A DNA stretch of 64,000 bases from Cryptomeria japonica (lineage: Eukaryota; Streptophyta; Pinopsida; Cupressales; Cupressaceae). Positions 24,348 to 34,237 of this stretch are shown in pieces; the first letter of the stretch is position 1, and each line of letters starts with the position of its first letter. A program made the position numbers and the translations under genes. Under the pieces are notes generated by a model. That model had not been told where the DNA came from. It worked only from the letters and a program-made list of their open reading frames with translations, and ran no database searches. The stretch lies in contig NC_081411.1 of NCBI RefSeq assembly GCF_030272615.1, positions 45,089,517 through 45,153,516 of the forward strand, written 5' to 3'.

Positions 24348-25088
24348 TGTGTGAGGTGAAAAATGATGATGACAAACTATTATGAAACCACAAAGATACA
24401 ACCACAAACAATCCTAATTCTACAATAAAACATTCACCATACACCAATGAAGAAACCTAAGAACATGCAAATTAACAAATTGGAATAATAGTACCATTCA
24501 CATGCCAAGTAGGGTTTGATCTCCATTGTCTCCTATGTCCATTGATCTTGTTTGGTATATTTGCTCTAAAATTTTGTATTGTGCACAAGATCTCAAAAAA
24601 GAATGGATTATTGTTGTAAAGTCGTTGGATCACAAGAAATATTGATAAATGCATTAGCTAGGTGATTGATTAAGCATATTAGGATTAGAAGGATAAAATA
24701 ATACTCTTATATAGAAAACACTTTATTAAATGGAGGGATAGGATTAAGAGGTGAAAAGACAAATGGTCAGCTAGGATTAAAGGGTAGGTAGCAAAAATAA
24801 TAAAATATGAAGGGGATAGGTAGAGGAAATTAAAAGATAAATGACATGTGTCATAGAAGGAAAAAAGATAATGAATTAATTAAATAAATAAAGATTTATC
24901 TAATTAATAGAGGAAGTGGGACCAGTTAAATAAATCAAATATTTATTTAAATGAGGAAAGGCTTAGAAGAGGATAAATCAATTAATCAAATAAAAAAGAA
25001 TTTATTTAATGAATAGAAGACTTAGGATAAAATAATTAAATAAATAAAATATTTATTTAATTAAATAGGACAATTTTATGTGTCTAAG
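24348..25088 (-). repeat. 5' LTR of element D
   Basis: Related to the B and C LTRs over its length, including the AATTAAATAAATA hairpin series near the U3 end. It reads TTAGACACATAAAATTGTC where B has TGTAGACACCTAAAATTGTC, so its start is altered. Confidence 0.75.
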
Positions 25089-25249
25089 ATACCTGTGAAT
25101 AAAGATGGCATATCTTGGCTCTAACAACACCATCATTGCCCTTGTATAACTCAAATGAACTAGCTAAGTCAAAAAATATGATTTAACAAAGTCAATTTGT
25201 TCCTTGAGTTTCTTGGTGGCACCCAACCATCTTAAACAATAATGATACA

Positions 25250-27040
25250 ACCACATAACATATTCAATGCACATCCTAAGATTCTTCAAGTAGACTTTTG
25301 TGATGTTTCTTTGCATATTTCCTAGTCAACTTAATATGCAGATTCTTCAATGTATTAGCTTTTATGGTAAGTAGCTTTTCCTTACTCTTGTCGGTGTATT
25401 CATGGATAGTATCCTTTGAAGCCATATGCTTAGCTATAATTTCTACCAAGACTAATTGATCAACAAAATCATTAGGAACCAACTTGTTCTAGATCAAATA
25501 GGCAACAAATTCTTGTTCAATAATCACATTATCATAGGTTGGCACCACAAGTTACAAATTATCTATAGCTTTAAGTCCATTAGGGAACTCAATCATATTA
25601 AATACTTCATGTACTTCAAGAGAGTCTCTCCTAGAAGATGTATGGGAAGACATCATTCCTTTTTATATAAATATCTTTTGTTTATCATCTTCTTCTAGTT
25701 TATCTTCTTCGATTTCCACAATTATAGTTTCTGCCCTTTTCTTCCTAACAAAAGGCATTCATTCAGATTTCATCATTCTAGGAAGAAAAAACACATAAGA
25801 GGAACAAGCCTCTGTGGATGTCTCAGATAACCTTCTAGATCTCTTGATAGTTGAATTATGTCTTTCTAAGGATATGCCCAAATCTCCTTCTAGTCATTCC
25901 TCTCCATAATTCCATAAGTAGTCATTATTTCATCAAAAGTCCCAAACCTTTCTTTACATAGATCCATGGGCAACATGAGATGAATTTCTACAAGTTCCAT
26001 GCATTCTTCTTTAGATATTTCATAGAGGATATTGTAAACCCATGAAGTCTAAGGTTCGACCACTTCCATGAAGTAATTGTCATTATCGACCATTTAAGTA
26101 ATCCTACTTCTATACAATTCTACAATTTTTGGTGGAACTCTATTTCTAATGACCATCTCCTTGTAGAGATCCTTGAAAAACATACAACAGGCCACATTAG
26201 ATTACTTCAAATTATGTATATAGTCTTTGATCTAAGACCAACAATTATATCTTCTCTCCAACAATATTATTCTTAGCAATCAATGCATTTAAGAAGTAAA
26301 TATATCAAGACAATAATAAGACGTCCATATTGTAAAGGGTACATTCAATTCTTTTCCCTTAAAATATTTGCCAACAACTAAACTCTTAAGATTCATATAA
26401 ATCATAATCTCCTTCCCCCTTCACCTTTTGATGAGTAATGTATATGGCCATGGAGGAAGAAGATCCCTCCCTATTTCTAAAGAAAATTTTGTATGGTATT
26501 CCCGTTTTTGCATACTTTACACTAAAATTGATAATGTTATCAATATGAAGGGATCTTTTATTAGATATTACCTATTAAGCCTTGTGACAACTTCATTCTT
26601 TACTGAGTTCAAATCTGAAACCTCTCTGATCAACCATAGACTAGTCACAACATTTAGTGTTTCCTTAGTAATCAGGTGTGGATGATCTAGCCATATAGAA
26701 TCTTTATAAATTCTAATTAGTGCAACCCTTACCACTTCTTCCCTCAAGGAAAATAATAAATACATTCCATGTATCTATCATCACATAACCTAGATTGCAA
26801 ATTTATATTTGAGCTTCTGCATATTATCAACAAGATGGATTACTTTAAAATTATTGATCGTGTTATGATCATATTCATCCAAAGAAACATGAAGGTAGTA
26901 GTGAATATCTTCCTTATGAATGATATTGGTGGGAGTAATAGAGAAAGCACCAATAGAGTTCTCTTTCATGGGTTTGAACTGATGGTTCTTGAAAACATGA
27001 CGTGGTTCACCATAATACTTATAATCTTAGAATTTACTAT
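25250..27040 (-). pseudogene. Unknown ORF of element E (same family as copia-2 ORF)
   Basis: I do not recognise the family. Reading the minus strand from about 27030: YYGEPRHVFKNH, then KENSIGAF, HKEDIHYYLHVSLDE and NNFKVIHLVDNM, then after stops VALIRIYKDSIWLDHPHLITKE and LNVVTSLWLI, later CCMFFKDLYKEMVIRNRVPPKIVELYRSR. The order and motifs match copia-2 (KEDSIGAF, VEDVRECIHCHIDDLG, IWLDRPYKMTK, ITSLSSAR). Numerous stops. Conservation in two different elements suggests a real protein rather than a chance frame. No catalytic motif is apparent. Confidence 0.55.
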
Positions 27041-27482
27041 TAAAAACCAAATGTCAAGAAATGCCTCTATTCACATGCATCTTTAATTGATCAATTTCAC
27101 ACGCAAAAGCTACTAAAATTTGTATAAATGTAATATTTATTTTACCTACCCACTTAGTGTTTCACTAACTTAAATGTATTTTACAATTATGACATAAAGA
27201 GTTGATACTCTTCTTTGTCACCTTTTATAAATAATTCTTTAGATGAACAAAACCATTTGGTATCATCTAGAATCATACTTCTAACTACTAACATGTTGAA
27301 AGAAACTCAACATCCTAACCACAGGAGATGCACAAGAGTTGTATTCAATTCAACCCCTCAAATAATGCATATCTACTTAATTTCTAGAAGAGGAATCAAG
27401 ACTAACAGTAGGTATAGATCCATCCTCAACCTTTTTCTCCATATTTCCATCATATTTATTTACCAACAGTAGGTGTCCTTTT

Positions 27483-27490
27483 GATACCAA
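27483..27490 (-). other. Primer binding site of element E (tRNA-iMet type)
   Basis: Minus strand TTGGTATC directly after the LTR end TGTTCAACA, matching the iMet-complementary TGGTATC. Confidence 0.65.
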
Positions 27491-27491
27491 T

Positions 27492-28699
27492 TGTTGAACA
27501 CTACAAGATAGCTAAGAGGGTGAGTGAATCAACATATACTAAAAACATGATTAGATTTAACTTCTTACTTTACCATTAGTTTCATCAATATGTATAAAAG
27601 AAAATAACATAAATCACTAAACAAAGAACACATGAACACCAAGATTTTAATGTGGAAAACCTAAACTAGGAAAAACCACAGTGAGAAACAAACTTACTAT
27701 ATGTATAACTAATTACAGAGTTTATGCCAAAGGTCAGGGAGCTAATTGGTCTAGAATATGGTTTGCAGGATAAGGTGTACAACCTTAGGAAAATATATAG
27801 TAATTACTTGCACTCACTAAACATCACTTCTTCAAGGAAAGATACAATTATTATAATACAAAGATATCAATAAGATTGAACTATACAAAAATTATCTAGC
27901 AGAATGCTGATAACAGTTCTCAAATTAGTACACATCTGAAATAGTCTTCATCTCCACTCTGCTATAGGTCAAAATCTCAGAACTATATCATAATGAATTT
28001 GAACACCATATACACCTCATCAATAAAATATTTTTTTCCTTTATTTATCAAGTGCAACCTCAATAACACCCACTAGGTTAACCTAATAAGACGTAACATG
28101 TTCATACATAACCATGAACCCAAAATAGTATATAAGGAAAATACATAAGGGAAATTAAACATGTAAAGCACAATACCATGTCGAAACACCTTCTAGATAT
28201 TCTTAAAATAACTCCTATGTAACCACATTCTATTTCATGGACCAAAAAATCAGGAGTTAGCCCAAACAATGAAATAGTTAAGTTGCACCGACATAACTAA
28301 ATGAATATCCAAGATAGACCATAAAAATTACTTGTGGATGGCCAAAAAGGTAACAAGAAACATTTGGGACACCAAAACTGTGATGTGCAACAATCCATCC
28401 AAGTGATTTTTAAGGAACACAACACATCTCTCCATATGACTGCACTGCATCAGCACTGGACATAATTTAGATATAACTAACTTCGACTGCAAACCACTCA
28501 AACACCTAAAAGCTGAAATTTAATAAGATATTACATCCACCAACACCATACTACAATTATATAATCATCCATCATAGCTCCTCCATAAATCAAAGAAAAA
28601 AGCCTTCTGTACCATCTTACTGTCATTACATTATCTAGAACAGAAACTAATCTGTCTTTAACTGTACAACAATAAAACTTATGAAATATAAATAATATG
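27492..28699 (-). repeat. 5' LTR of element E, part 1
   Basis: Plus-strand start TGTTGAACACTAC next to the primer site. It contains ATGTGGAAAACC and GGAAAAACCACAGTG words typical of plant copia LTRs. It is broken at 28699 by element B and continues at 45044 to 45522 (end CCAACA). Total about 1.69 kb. Confidence 0.7.
28695..28699. repeat. Left target-site duplication of element B (ATATG)
   Basis: ATATG is repeated exactly at 45039-45043. This sets both ends of element B. Confidence 0.88.
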
Positions 28700-29471
28700 T
28701 GTATATGGTGAAAATGACAATAATAATGATATTGAAAGGCTAAATGAATTCAACCACAAAAACCCTAGCATAACAACAACAAAGATCCACCATAACATAT
28801 GAAGATTACTTAAGACAATGCAAATCAAATGAAATCACAAACATTATACCATCACATGTCCAATAGGGTTTGAATCTCCATTCTTCCTATCTCCATTGAT
28901 CTTGCTTGATATATTTTCTCTCAAATTTTATGTGCACAAGAGCTCAACAAAGAACAGAATGTGGTTGCAAGTAGGATCGCATATGAAAAGCGTAGTGTAG
29001 TCAAATAGTTGGGTAGTTAGGGTTTAATAATGAAGGAAGCATCTCCTTATATAGAAGACACAATATGAAATGGAGGGATAAGATTGAGAGGTGTAAAAGG
29101 AGGTTGGCTATGATTAGAGGGTAGGTAAAGAAAATAATAAAATAATGAGAGGGGGAGGTAGTGTATGAATTAAGAGATGAATGACATGTGTCATGGGTAG
29201 AAAAGGTTAATGAATTAATTAAATAAATAAAGTTTTATTTAATTAATAGAAGAAGTGGGATCAATTAAATAAATAAGATATTTATTTAATTTAGGAAAAG
29301 GATAATTTAAATAAATAAATGTATTTATTTAAATGAGAAATAAGGCTAGAAGAGGATAAATGAATTAATTAAATAAATAAAGATTTATTTAATTAATAGA
29401 AGAATTAGGCTAAAGTAATTAAATAAATTAAATATTTATTTAATTAGACATGACAATTTTAGGTGTCTACA
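28700..29471 (-). repeat. 3' LTR of element B
   Basis: Minus-strand start TGTAGACACC, end CATATACA. Same family as 44263-45038, 57177-57958 and, more distantly, 24348-25088. Confidence 0.92.
29213..29446. repeat. Five AT hairpins in the U3 of the element B LTR
   Basis: Five successive inverted repeats, each pairing AATTAAATAAAT-like with ATTTATTTAATT-like arms (11-15 bp, short loops), separated by purine-rich spacers such as AGAAGAAGTGGG and CTAGAAGAGGATAA. The series is present in both B LTRs and in C and D. The loops and spacers differ while arms remain paired. Confidence 0.8.
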
Positions 29472-29517
29472 TTTTGCCCCTCTTTGAGACAATGTGGCTT
29501 GTCGTGTTGTTTCAAAG
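29472..29517 (-). other. Polypurine tract and adjoining hairpin of element B
   Basis: Minus strand AAAGAGGGGCAAAA (29472-29485) precedes TGTAGACACC. Next to it, arms at 29482-29498 and 29501-29517 can form a 17-bp stem with a 2-nt loop. Twelve positions are Watson-Crick and five are G-T on the plus strand. The outer base CTTTGA/TCAAAG is shared with element A. Confidence 0.7.
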
Positions 29518-29711
29518 AAGATAAGATGAACTGAAACAAAGTTGCCCCAAGATGGGAATGATATGCCCCCTCGAGAGATTGGATGAAAATGTCTAGAAAG
29601 ATCACAGACAATCTCTCGATAAAAAAGAAAGGCTAGAATGGACTGACCGGATAGAGTGACAAAGTCACAAGATAATGAAGACTGACTTGGGAAACGAGGG
29701 CTAGGGCAGTC

Positions 29712-29717
29712 TATAAG
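29712..29717 (+). promoter_or_regulatory. TATA box of the antisense PMD gene, element B
   Basis: CTATAAGATAGA, conserved in element C at 58199-58210. It lies 98 bp before the ATG and about 240 bp inside the LTR boundary, so the gene seems to have its own promoter. Confidence 0.6.
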
Positions 29718-29984
29718 ATAGATCACGAGGTAAATACATCCTCATTGTCATCTACGCATCCACGAGAGTAGAGTGCAGAGCGAAAATAGAGCAACAGCAG
29801 TCAGTAGCGATGGCTTTGGTTCACATATTCGACCACGTTCGTCGATTCCAGAGGCTAGTAGAGGCAGGAGAGCCGGTAAGTACTACAAAACCTCCTCGTA
29901 CTTTGATGCATTTAATGTTTTCATTAATGTATGCTAGATAGGGTAATAAATGCACTTAGAATAGGGTCCAAAAAAATGTCAAAA

Positions 29985-30262
29985 ATGTCCAGGTGCATCT
30001 GCATTGGTGCCAGGCACGTCTGTGTTTGTGCTAGGCGTGTCTGTGCGGGAAAACGCGTCTATGCCAAATGTGGCCGCATCTGCGTTGTGCAATCGCGTCT
30101 GTGCTAGGAAGGCACGTTTGTGTCATCCAAGTGCATTTATGTAGAGCACAGGCACGTCTATGTAAAATAGGCATGTCTGTGTAAAACAGGTGCGTTTATA
30201 CAGTCTCTAAGCGTGTTTATGTGAGGAAAGCGCATTTGTGTCAAAAAAAACTGAATTTGTGT
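29985..30262 (+). repeat. CRCGTYTRTG motif array, element B PMD intron
   Basis: About 13 copies at 20-25 bp spacing, for example GCACGTCTGTG, GCGTGTCTGTG, CGCGTCTATG, CGCATCTGCG, CGCGTCTGTG, GCACGTTTGTG. Spacers are unrelated. The reverse complement fills parts of the leader upstream of gag. Confidence 0.8.
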
Positions 30263-30472
30263 CTTCTAGGTCAAATCAACAATTCTATGATGAACATATG
30301 TTGTCGATTGGATAAGCTGCTGAGAGGATACACTCAAGCAGGTCCTCTAGGGAAGACTAGGATAACAAATAGGGCTAGGATTGACAATTCTGTGATAGAA
30401 CATGCGTTGCCAATTAGGAAACTACTCAAGAGTATTCACTCAAGCAGAGGCCCTAGGATGGGATAGATCTAG

Positions 30473-30790
30473 GCACTTTGTGATGAACACTGAGTACCAA
30501 GATATAGTACTTTGTGATGAATAGGGAGTACTAAAATATAGGCAGCACTTTGTGATGAACAGTGAGTGCAAATGTGAGCAGCACTTTGTGATGAACAGGG
30601 AGTGCCAAAGATGTAGTACTTTGTGATGAACAGGGAGTACCACTAGGATAGAAGCAACACTTTGTGATGAACAGTGAGTGTCACTAGGATAGAAGCAACA
30701 CTTTGTGATGAACAGTGAGTGTCACTAGGATAGAGTATCATATGCACTTAGATAAAAACTAGCATTTTGTGATGAACAGTGAATGCCACT
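30473..30790 (+). repeat. Tandem hairpin array with covarying stems, element B PMD intron
   Basis: Eight units sharing the core TTGTGATGAACAGTG (variable at the end). The 5 bases before the core and the 5 after it are complementary in seven of eight: GTACT/AGTAC (twice), GCACT/AGTGC (twice), ACACT/AGTGT (twice), GCATT/AATGC. The first unit has one mismatch. Confidence 0.8.
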
Positions 30791-32751
30791 ATGACTGACA
30801 TGATTGATTTGCTTGACTGCAGGAGTATTTGCCTATGCTGGAGTCACAGGAGAGATTCCCATTGACGCAGAGGTTGTGACCTGAGCTGACGTTTGAGGAA
30901 AAAGCTGCTATTGAGGCTATGGGTTTGAGACATATTCTGTACGTGCCTGAGTTTTGAGCAAACATGGGAGTGTTGATTGCACTGGCAGAGAGGTAGCACT
31001 CTGAGAATTGTACATTTCATTTGCTGATGGGTAAGATGACAGTCACCCTAGAGGATGTATACAGGATCCTAAGGATACCAATCGATGGGGAGCTAATTCC
31101 CTACGATTAAGATGGAGATAGGGAGGCCCTGAGATGAGTGTTCCAAGACCTAGGACTGGAGATGAGGGCAGGGCATGTGGCATGGGATACCACGACACAG
31201 AAAGGATTGGCACTACCGACAGTATTGGTAGGAGTTATCAGTGGGTTCCTCTATCTGGATAGAGCGACATGAGGGTTGGCTATGGGCTGGGGGAGCACAT
31301 TGGAGACACTGGTGACATAGAACACTAGATATGCCTAGGGACCATGCGTGCTGGTGCACCTATATTATGAGTTGCATCAGTTTGTGTACCATGGGTCAGT
31401 GGGATTGGGCTGCAGGGTCACATTGTTACAGGTGTGGGCCTATGAGCATCTACCGGTGACGAGACCGATACACTTCAGGGGCAGAGGTCATGGACGCAGT
31501 TTCGTGCATTTGTACAACATGATCACCTCACAGCCACAGATTGGCAGGTTAGAGCACTGGCGGTGGGTTATAGATGACATTGATATGGTTATATGGAGGC
31601 CATACCTAGGATGTGAGTAATGGGAGGATGATGTAGTAGAGCTACCATACACCTTCCAGAGTAGGTATCTGATTGGGTAGATGACCTATGTACTGGAGAG
31701 GCAGCTGGTGGATAGGGTGGGCAGGCAGTTCGGTAGGATCCAGCGAATGCCACGGGGTTCAGGCATGCATGCACAGATTGTCAGGGATCAAGCGCAGTTT
31801 GGGCCATTACTATCATATGATCAGGCTGTTACATAGCTAGTAGAGATGATGCCCATACCTTGGGACATATGGCTAGAGATTGAGGATGCCGGCATGGATG
31901 TAGAGTACACAGCATACTAGGTCGAGCATCCATTCCCATGCCTGACGGATCCAGGAGAGCTACTAGATGGAGATGGTGGTGGGGATGGTGATGATGATGG
32001 AGATGATGGGGGTAGAGGTCAACGGAGGAGGAGGGGGGTAGTTGGAGAGAGGAGGGTGCCATCGTAGAGGGAGGGTGAAGAGGACAGGCAGGCTCAGGTG
32101 GTGAGGGGTCACGGTGGATTACCACTACAAGTGCCAGTAGCATAGGGTCCCAGACAGGTGCAAAGATAGGGATGGGTATAGGGACAGGCATAGGTATAGC
32201 CACTAGTACAGGCATAGGCATAGGGGTAGGCACTCATATAGGGGGAGCCACAGGGGACTGAGGCAGAGGAGGATGAGCTGATGGAGTTGAGGGAGATCTG
32301 CCAGGGATAGGTAGATGAGATCTAGGACTTGGAGAGGGAGAGGGATAGACTCAGGAGGTGGCTTAGAGATACTAAGCAGGACCAGGACCAGGACCAGGCC
32401 ATTCAGTGCTACACAGAGGCTGAGACAACACTGAGGGTTGGGAGGCCGGCGGTAGAGGACACAGGGGCTGGATATGCCTATGTCCTGTGGGCAGGGGAGG
32501 AGATTACCTACTGGTGAGATCTCTATTATGGTGTAGTGCCAGCTGATTAGCAGGTGAGGAGCTTCCATAGACCATCGTGGACAGCAACAGCTACGGGAGG
32601 GAGCTAGAGGAGACAGGCGTCTAGTGGTGGGGTTATGGGTCCTCCACCACCACCAGATAGAAGGGATAGGAGGGATGATCCTAGGGCAGGTCCTTCGGGG
32701 GCTCAGATTCCATCGAGGCCAAGTGGCTCTGAGGGAGGGAGTTCATTATAG

Positions 32752-34237
32752 CCATAGAGGTCTCCCTATGTATCAGTATTGTACCATTTTGTATTATGAT
32801 GTAGACACCTTCGAGTGATTTTGTAGCCATATGATTTTGACATCATTGTATCACGACACTTTATATATATATATGAGATGATTCATCTTTGTGGCAGCTA
32901 TATGCATGTGTACCTATGTGATGAGATGTTTCATGATGTATGTTTTTATGTGATGCTTATGATATGGATGCAAATATGTATATGATGCAATGCAATATAT
33001 ATATATATTGTTCTTTTATGTTTTATATGTGTATGCATGATGCAAATGTGAATGTATGTAATGCAGATGAATATGATAATGCAAATGTAAATTATACTAA
33101 TAGGTGTTGTGTACAGGATGTGATGCAGTTGTGATATCTATATGTATGTATGAGATGCTTATATGTGGTAATGCAAGTGCAACTACATGAAATGCAAATG
33201 TTTTTGGTGTGTCATTATACTCAGTCATGTGATAGCAGGCTATGTGGACTTGAGAAGGACGATGGAAGTCAATCAAGAAAGGGGGATGGAAGATAGAAGA
33301 TATGAAAGTGAAAGAGCTTCTTGTGCGTTATCATCATTGAGCTTTATTATGGCAAGTAGGTTATGACAATCGAGGCATATGTTCGACCTAGAAAGTCATT
33401 TTACTTGTTTGCATGGAGATAAGATAGTCACAAACAAGGAATGCCCTAGTTCATACTAGACTCATAGTGTCCTCATATCCTTGGACAAGTCAAAGCATTA
33501 CAAAGAGACAATCCACAGACATCAAATACAAATAGGTGACGATACCCCATCCTCGCCTTTCTAGTCAAAGACATCCTGGAGATAAAATCTCTAGTCAGAG
33601 ACATCCTGGAAAAGCTAAAAGACATGTCACCAAAAGATAAAATCAAAAGAAAATCAAGACTCGATACCAACATCCATTATAGTCCTCAAATTTAGTGTCT
33701 CTTGTCACTTGTATAAGTCTTATTTGATTATGGTCACAATGTTTACTTTCATAGAAAGGATAGATAACACTAAACCATATGTTGTCTGAGTTTGTTGAAA
33801 GATTTGATTTGTTGAAGCCTATTGTTGCTGCTATGTCTCATCCGAAACTGACTCAATCCATGAAACTAATACTTTATTACGGAGAAAGAAAAAATTTATT
33901 GCAGATTGGCGATGCAGATGTTGCTTTATTGCGGATTATGCACGGATAGATTGAAGAAAAGTGGAAGAAAATGTACTCCTTGAAACATGTGATGTTCTCA
34001 GTTCCACACCCATCACTAGATGTAGGATTTGCCTTAGCCACAGATAGGATCTGATTTATTATGGATGGAAAGGCAGGTGAAAAGGTTGGTTTATTATGAA
34101 TGGCTAACCAATCTTGGGTAGATCAATAACAAGCCATGATGGGAATGGGTAAGTTTATTATGAACGAATAGGTTGTGAGTGTGTGCAAAGTGATGAAAGA
34201 GAATCCTGAAGGAGGGAGGAGCAATGTCTCTACACAT
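32752..34237. other. Spacer between PMD 3' end and integrase, element B
   Basis: Non-coding. 32860-33230 is low-complexity ATG/TATG-rich sequence with (AT)n. At about 33870-34165 the word TTTATTRYGRA occurs six or seven times. The same pattern is in C at about 62205-62500. No gene seen. Confidence 0.55.

Larger units (their letters stand above)
19750..25088 (-). mobile_element. Element D: Ty3/gypsy fragment (gag, leader and 5' LTR)
   Basis: Minus-strand relative of element B. It has a 5' LTR at 24348-25088, a primer-site-like sequence, a long leader, then gag down to the zinc finger, where element A is inserted. The rest would lie left of the window. It is more decayed than B. Its own insertion point is in element E. 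Confidence 0.82.
29876..30822 (+). other. Intron of the element B PMD gene
   Basis: 947 bp, GTAAGT to TTGACTGCAG. It holds the CRCGTYTRTG array (29985-30262), an approximately 80-bp tandem pair (about 30285-30470, each copy ending CACTCAAGCAG plus GYCC) and the covarying hairpin array. Being antisense, it cannot be removed from the retrotransposon's own genomic RNA. Confidence 0.65.
29810..32751 (+). pseudogene. Antisense PMD gene of element B, two exons
   Basis: Exon 1 is 29810-29875 (22 codons, MALVHIFDHVRRFQRLVEAGEP) with donor GTAAGT. Exon 2 is 30823-32751 after TTGACTGCAG, in phase 0, beginning EYLPMLES. Exon 2 is 1929 bp, exactly 643 codons, so there is no net frameshift. The PMD signature includes GLRHILYVPEF, HSENCTFHLLMGKMTVTLEDVYRILRIPIDGELIPYD, ALPTVLVGVISGFLYLDRAT, VLVHLYYELHQFVYHG and IDDIDMVIWRPYLGCE. 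An acidic then Arg-rich linker, a Gln-rich minisatellite-coded part (about 32150-32240), a short coiled coil (LERERDRLRRWLRDT) and a Pro-rich tail follow. More than ten in-frame stops, nearly all explained by C to T or G to A changes. The full product would be about 664 residues. PMD-bearing extra ORFs are known in Tat-type elements; function here is unknown. Confidence 0.8.

Noticed and set aside
29985-30262. Regularly spaced short repeats, CRISPR-like at first sight
   Set aside because: The repeats are about 10 bp and degenerate, spacers are shorter than CRISPR spacers, and the context is a plant retrotransposon.
30473-30790. Each hairpin unit contains GTGATGA, an exact match to the C box (RUGAUGA) of box C/D snoRNAs
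   Set aside because: There is no consistent CUGA D box and the loop is too short for a guide region, so a snoRNA cluster is not supported. Only the paired-end structure is claimed.
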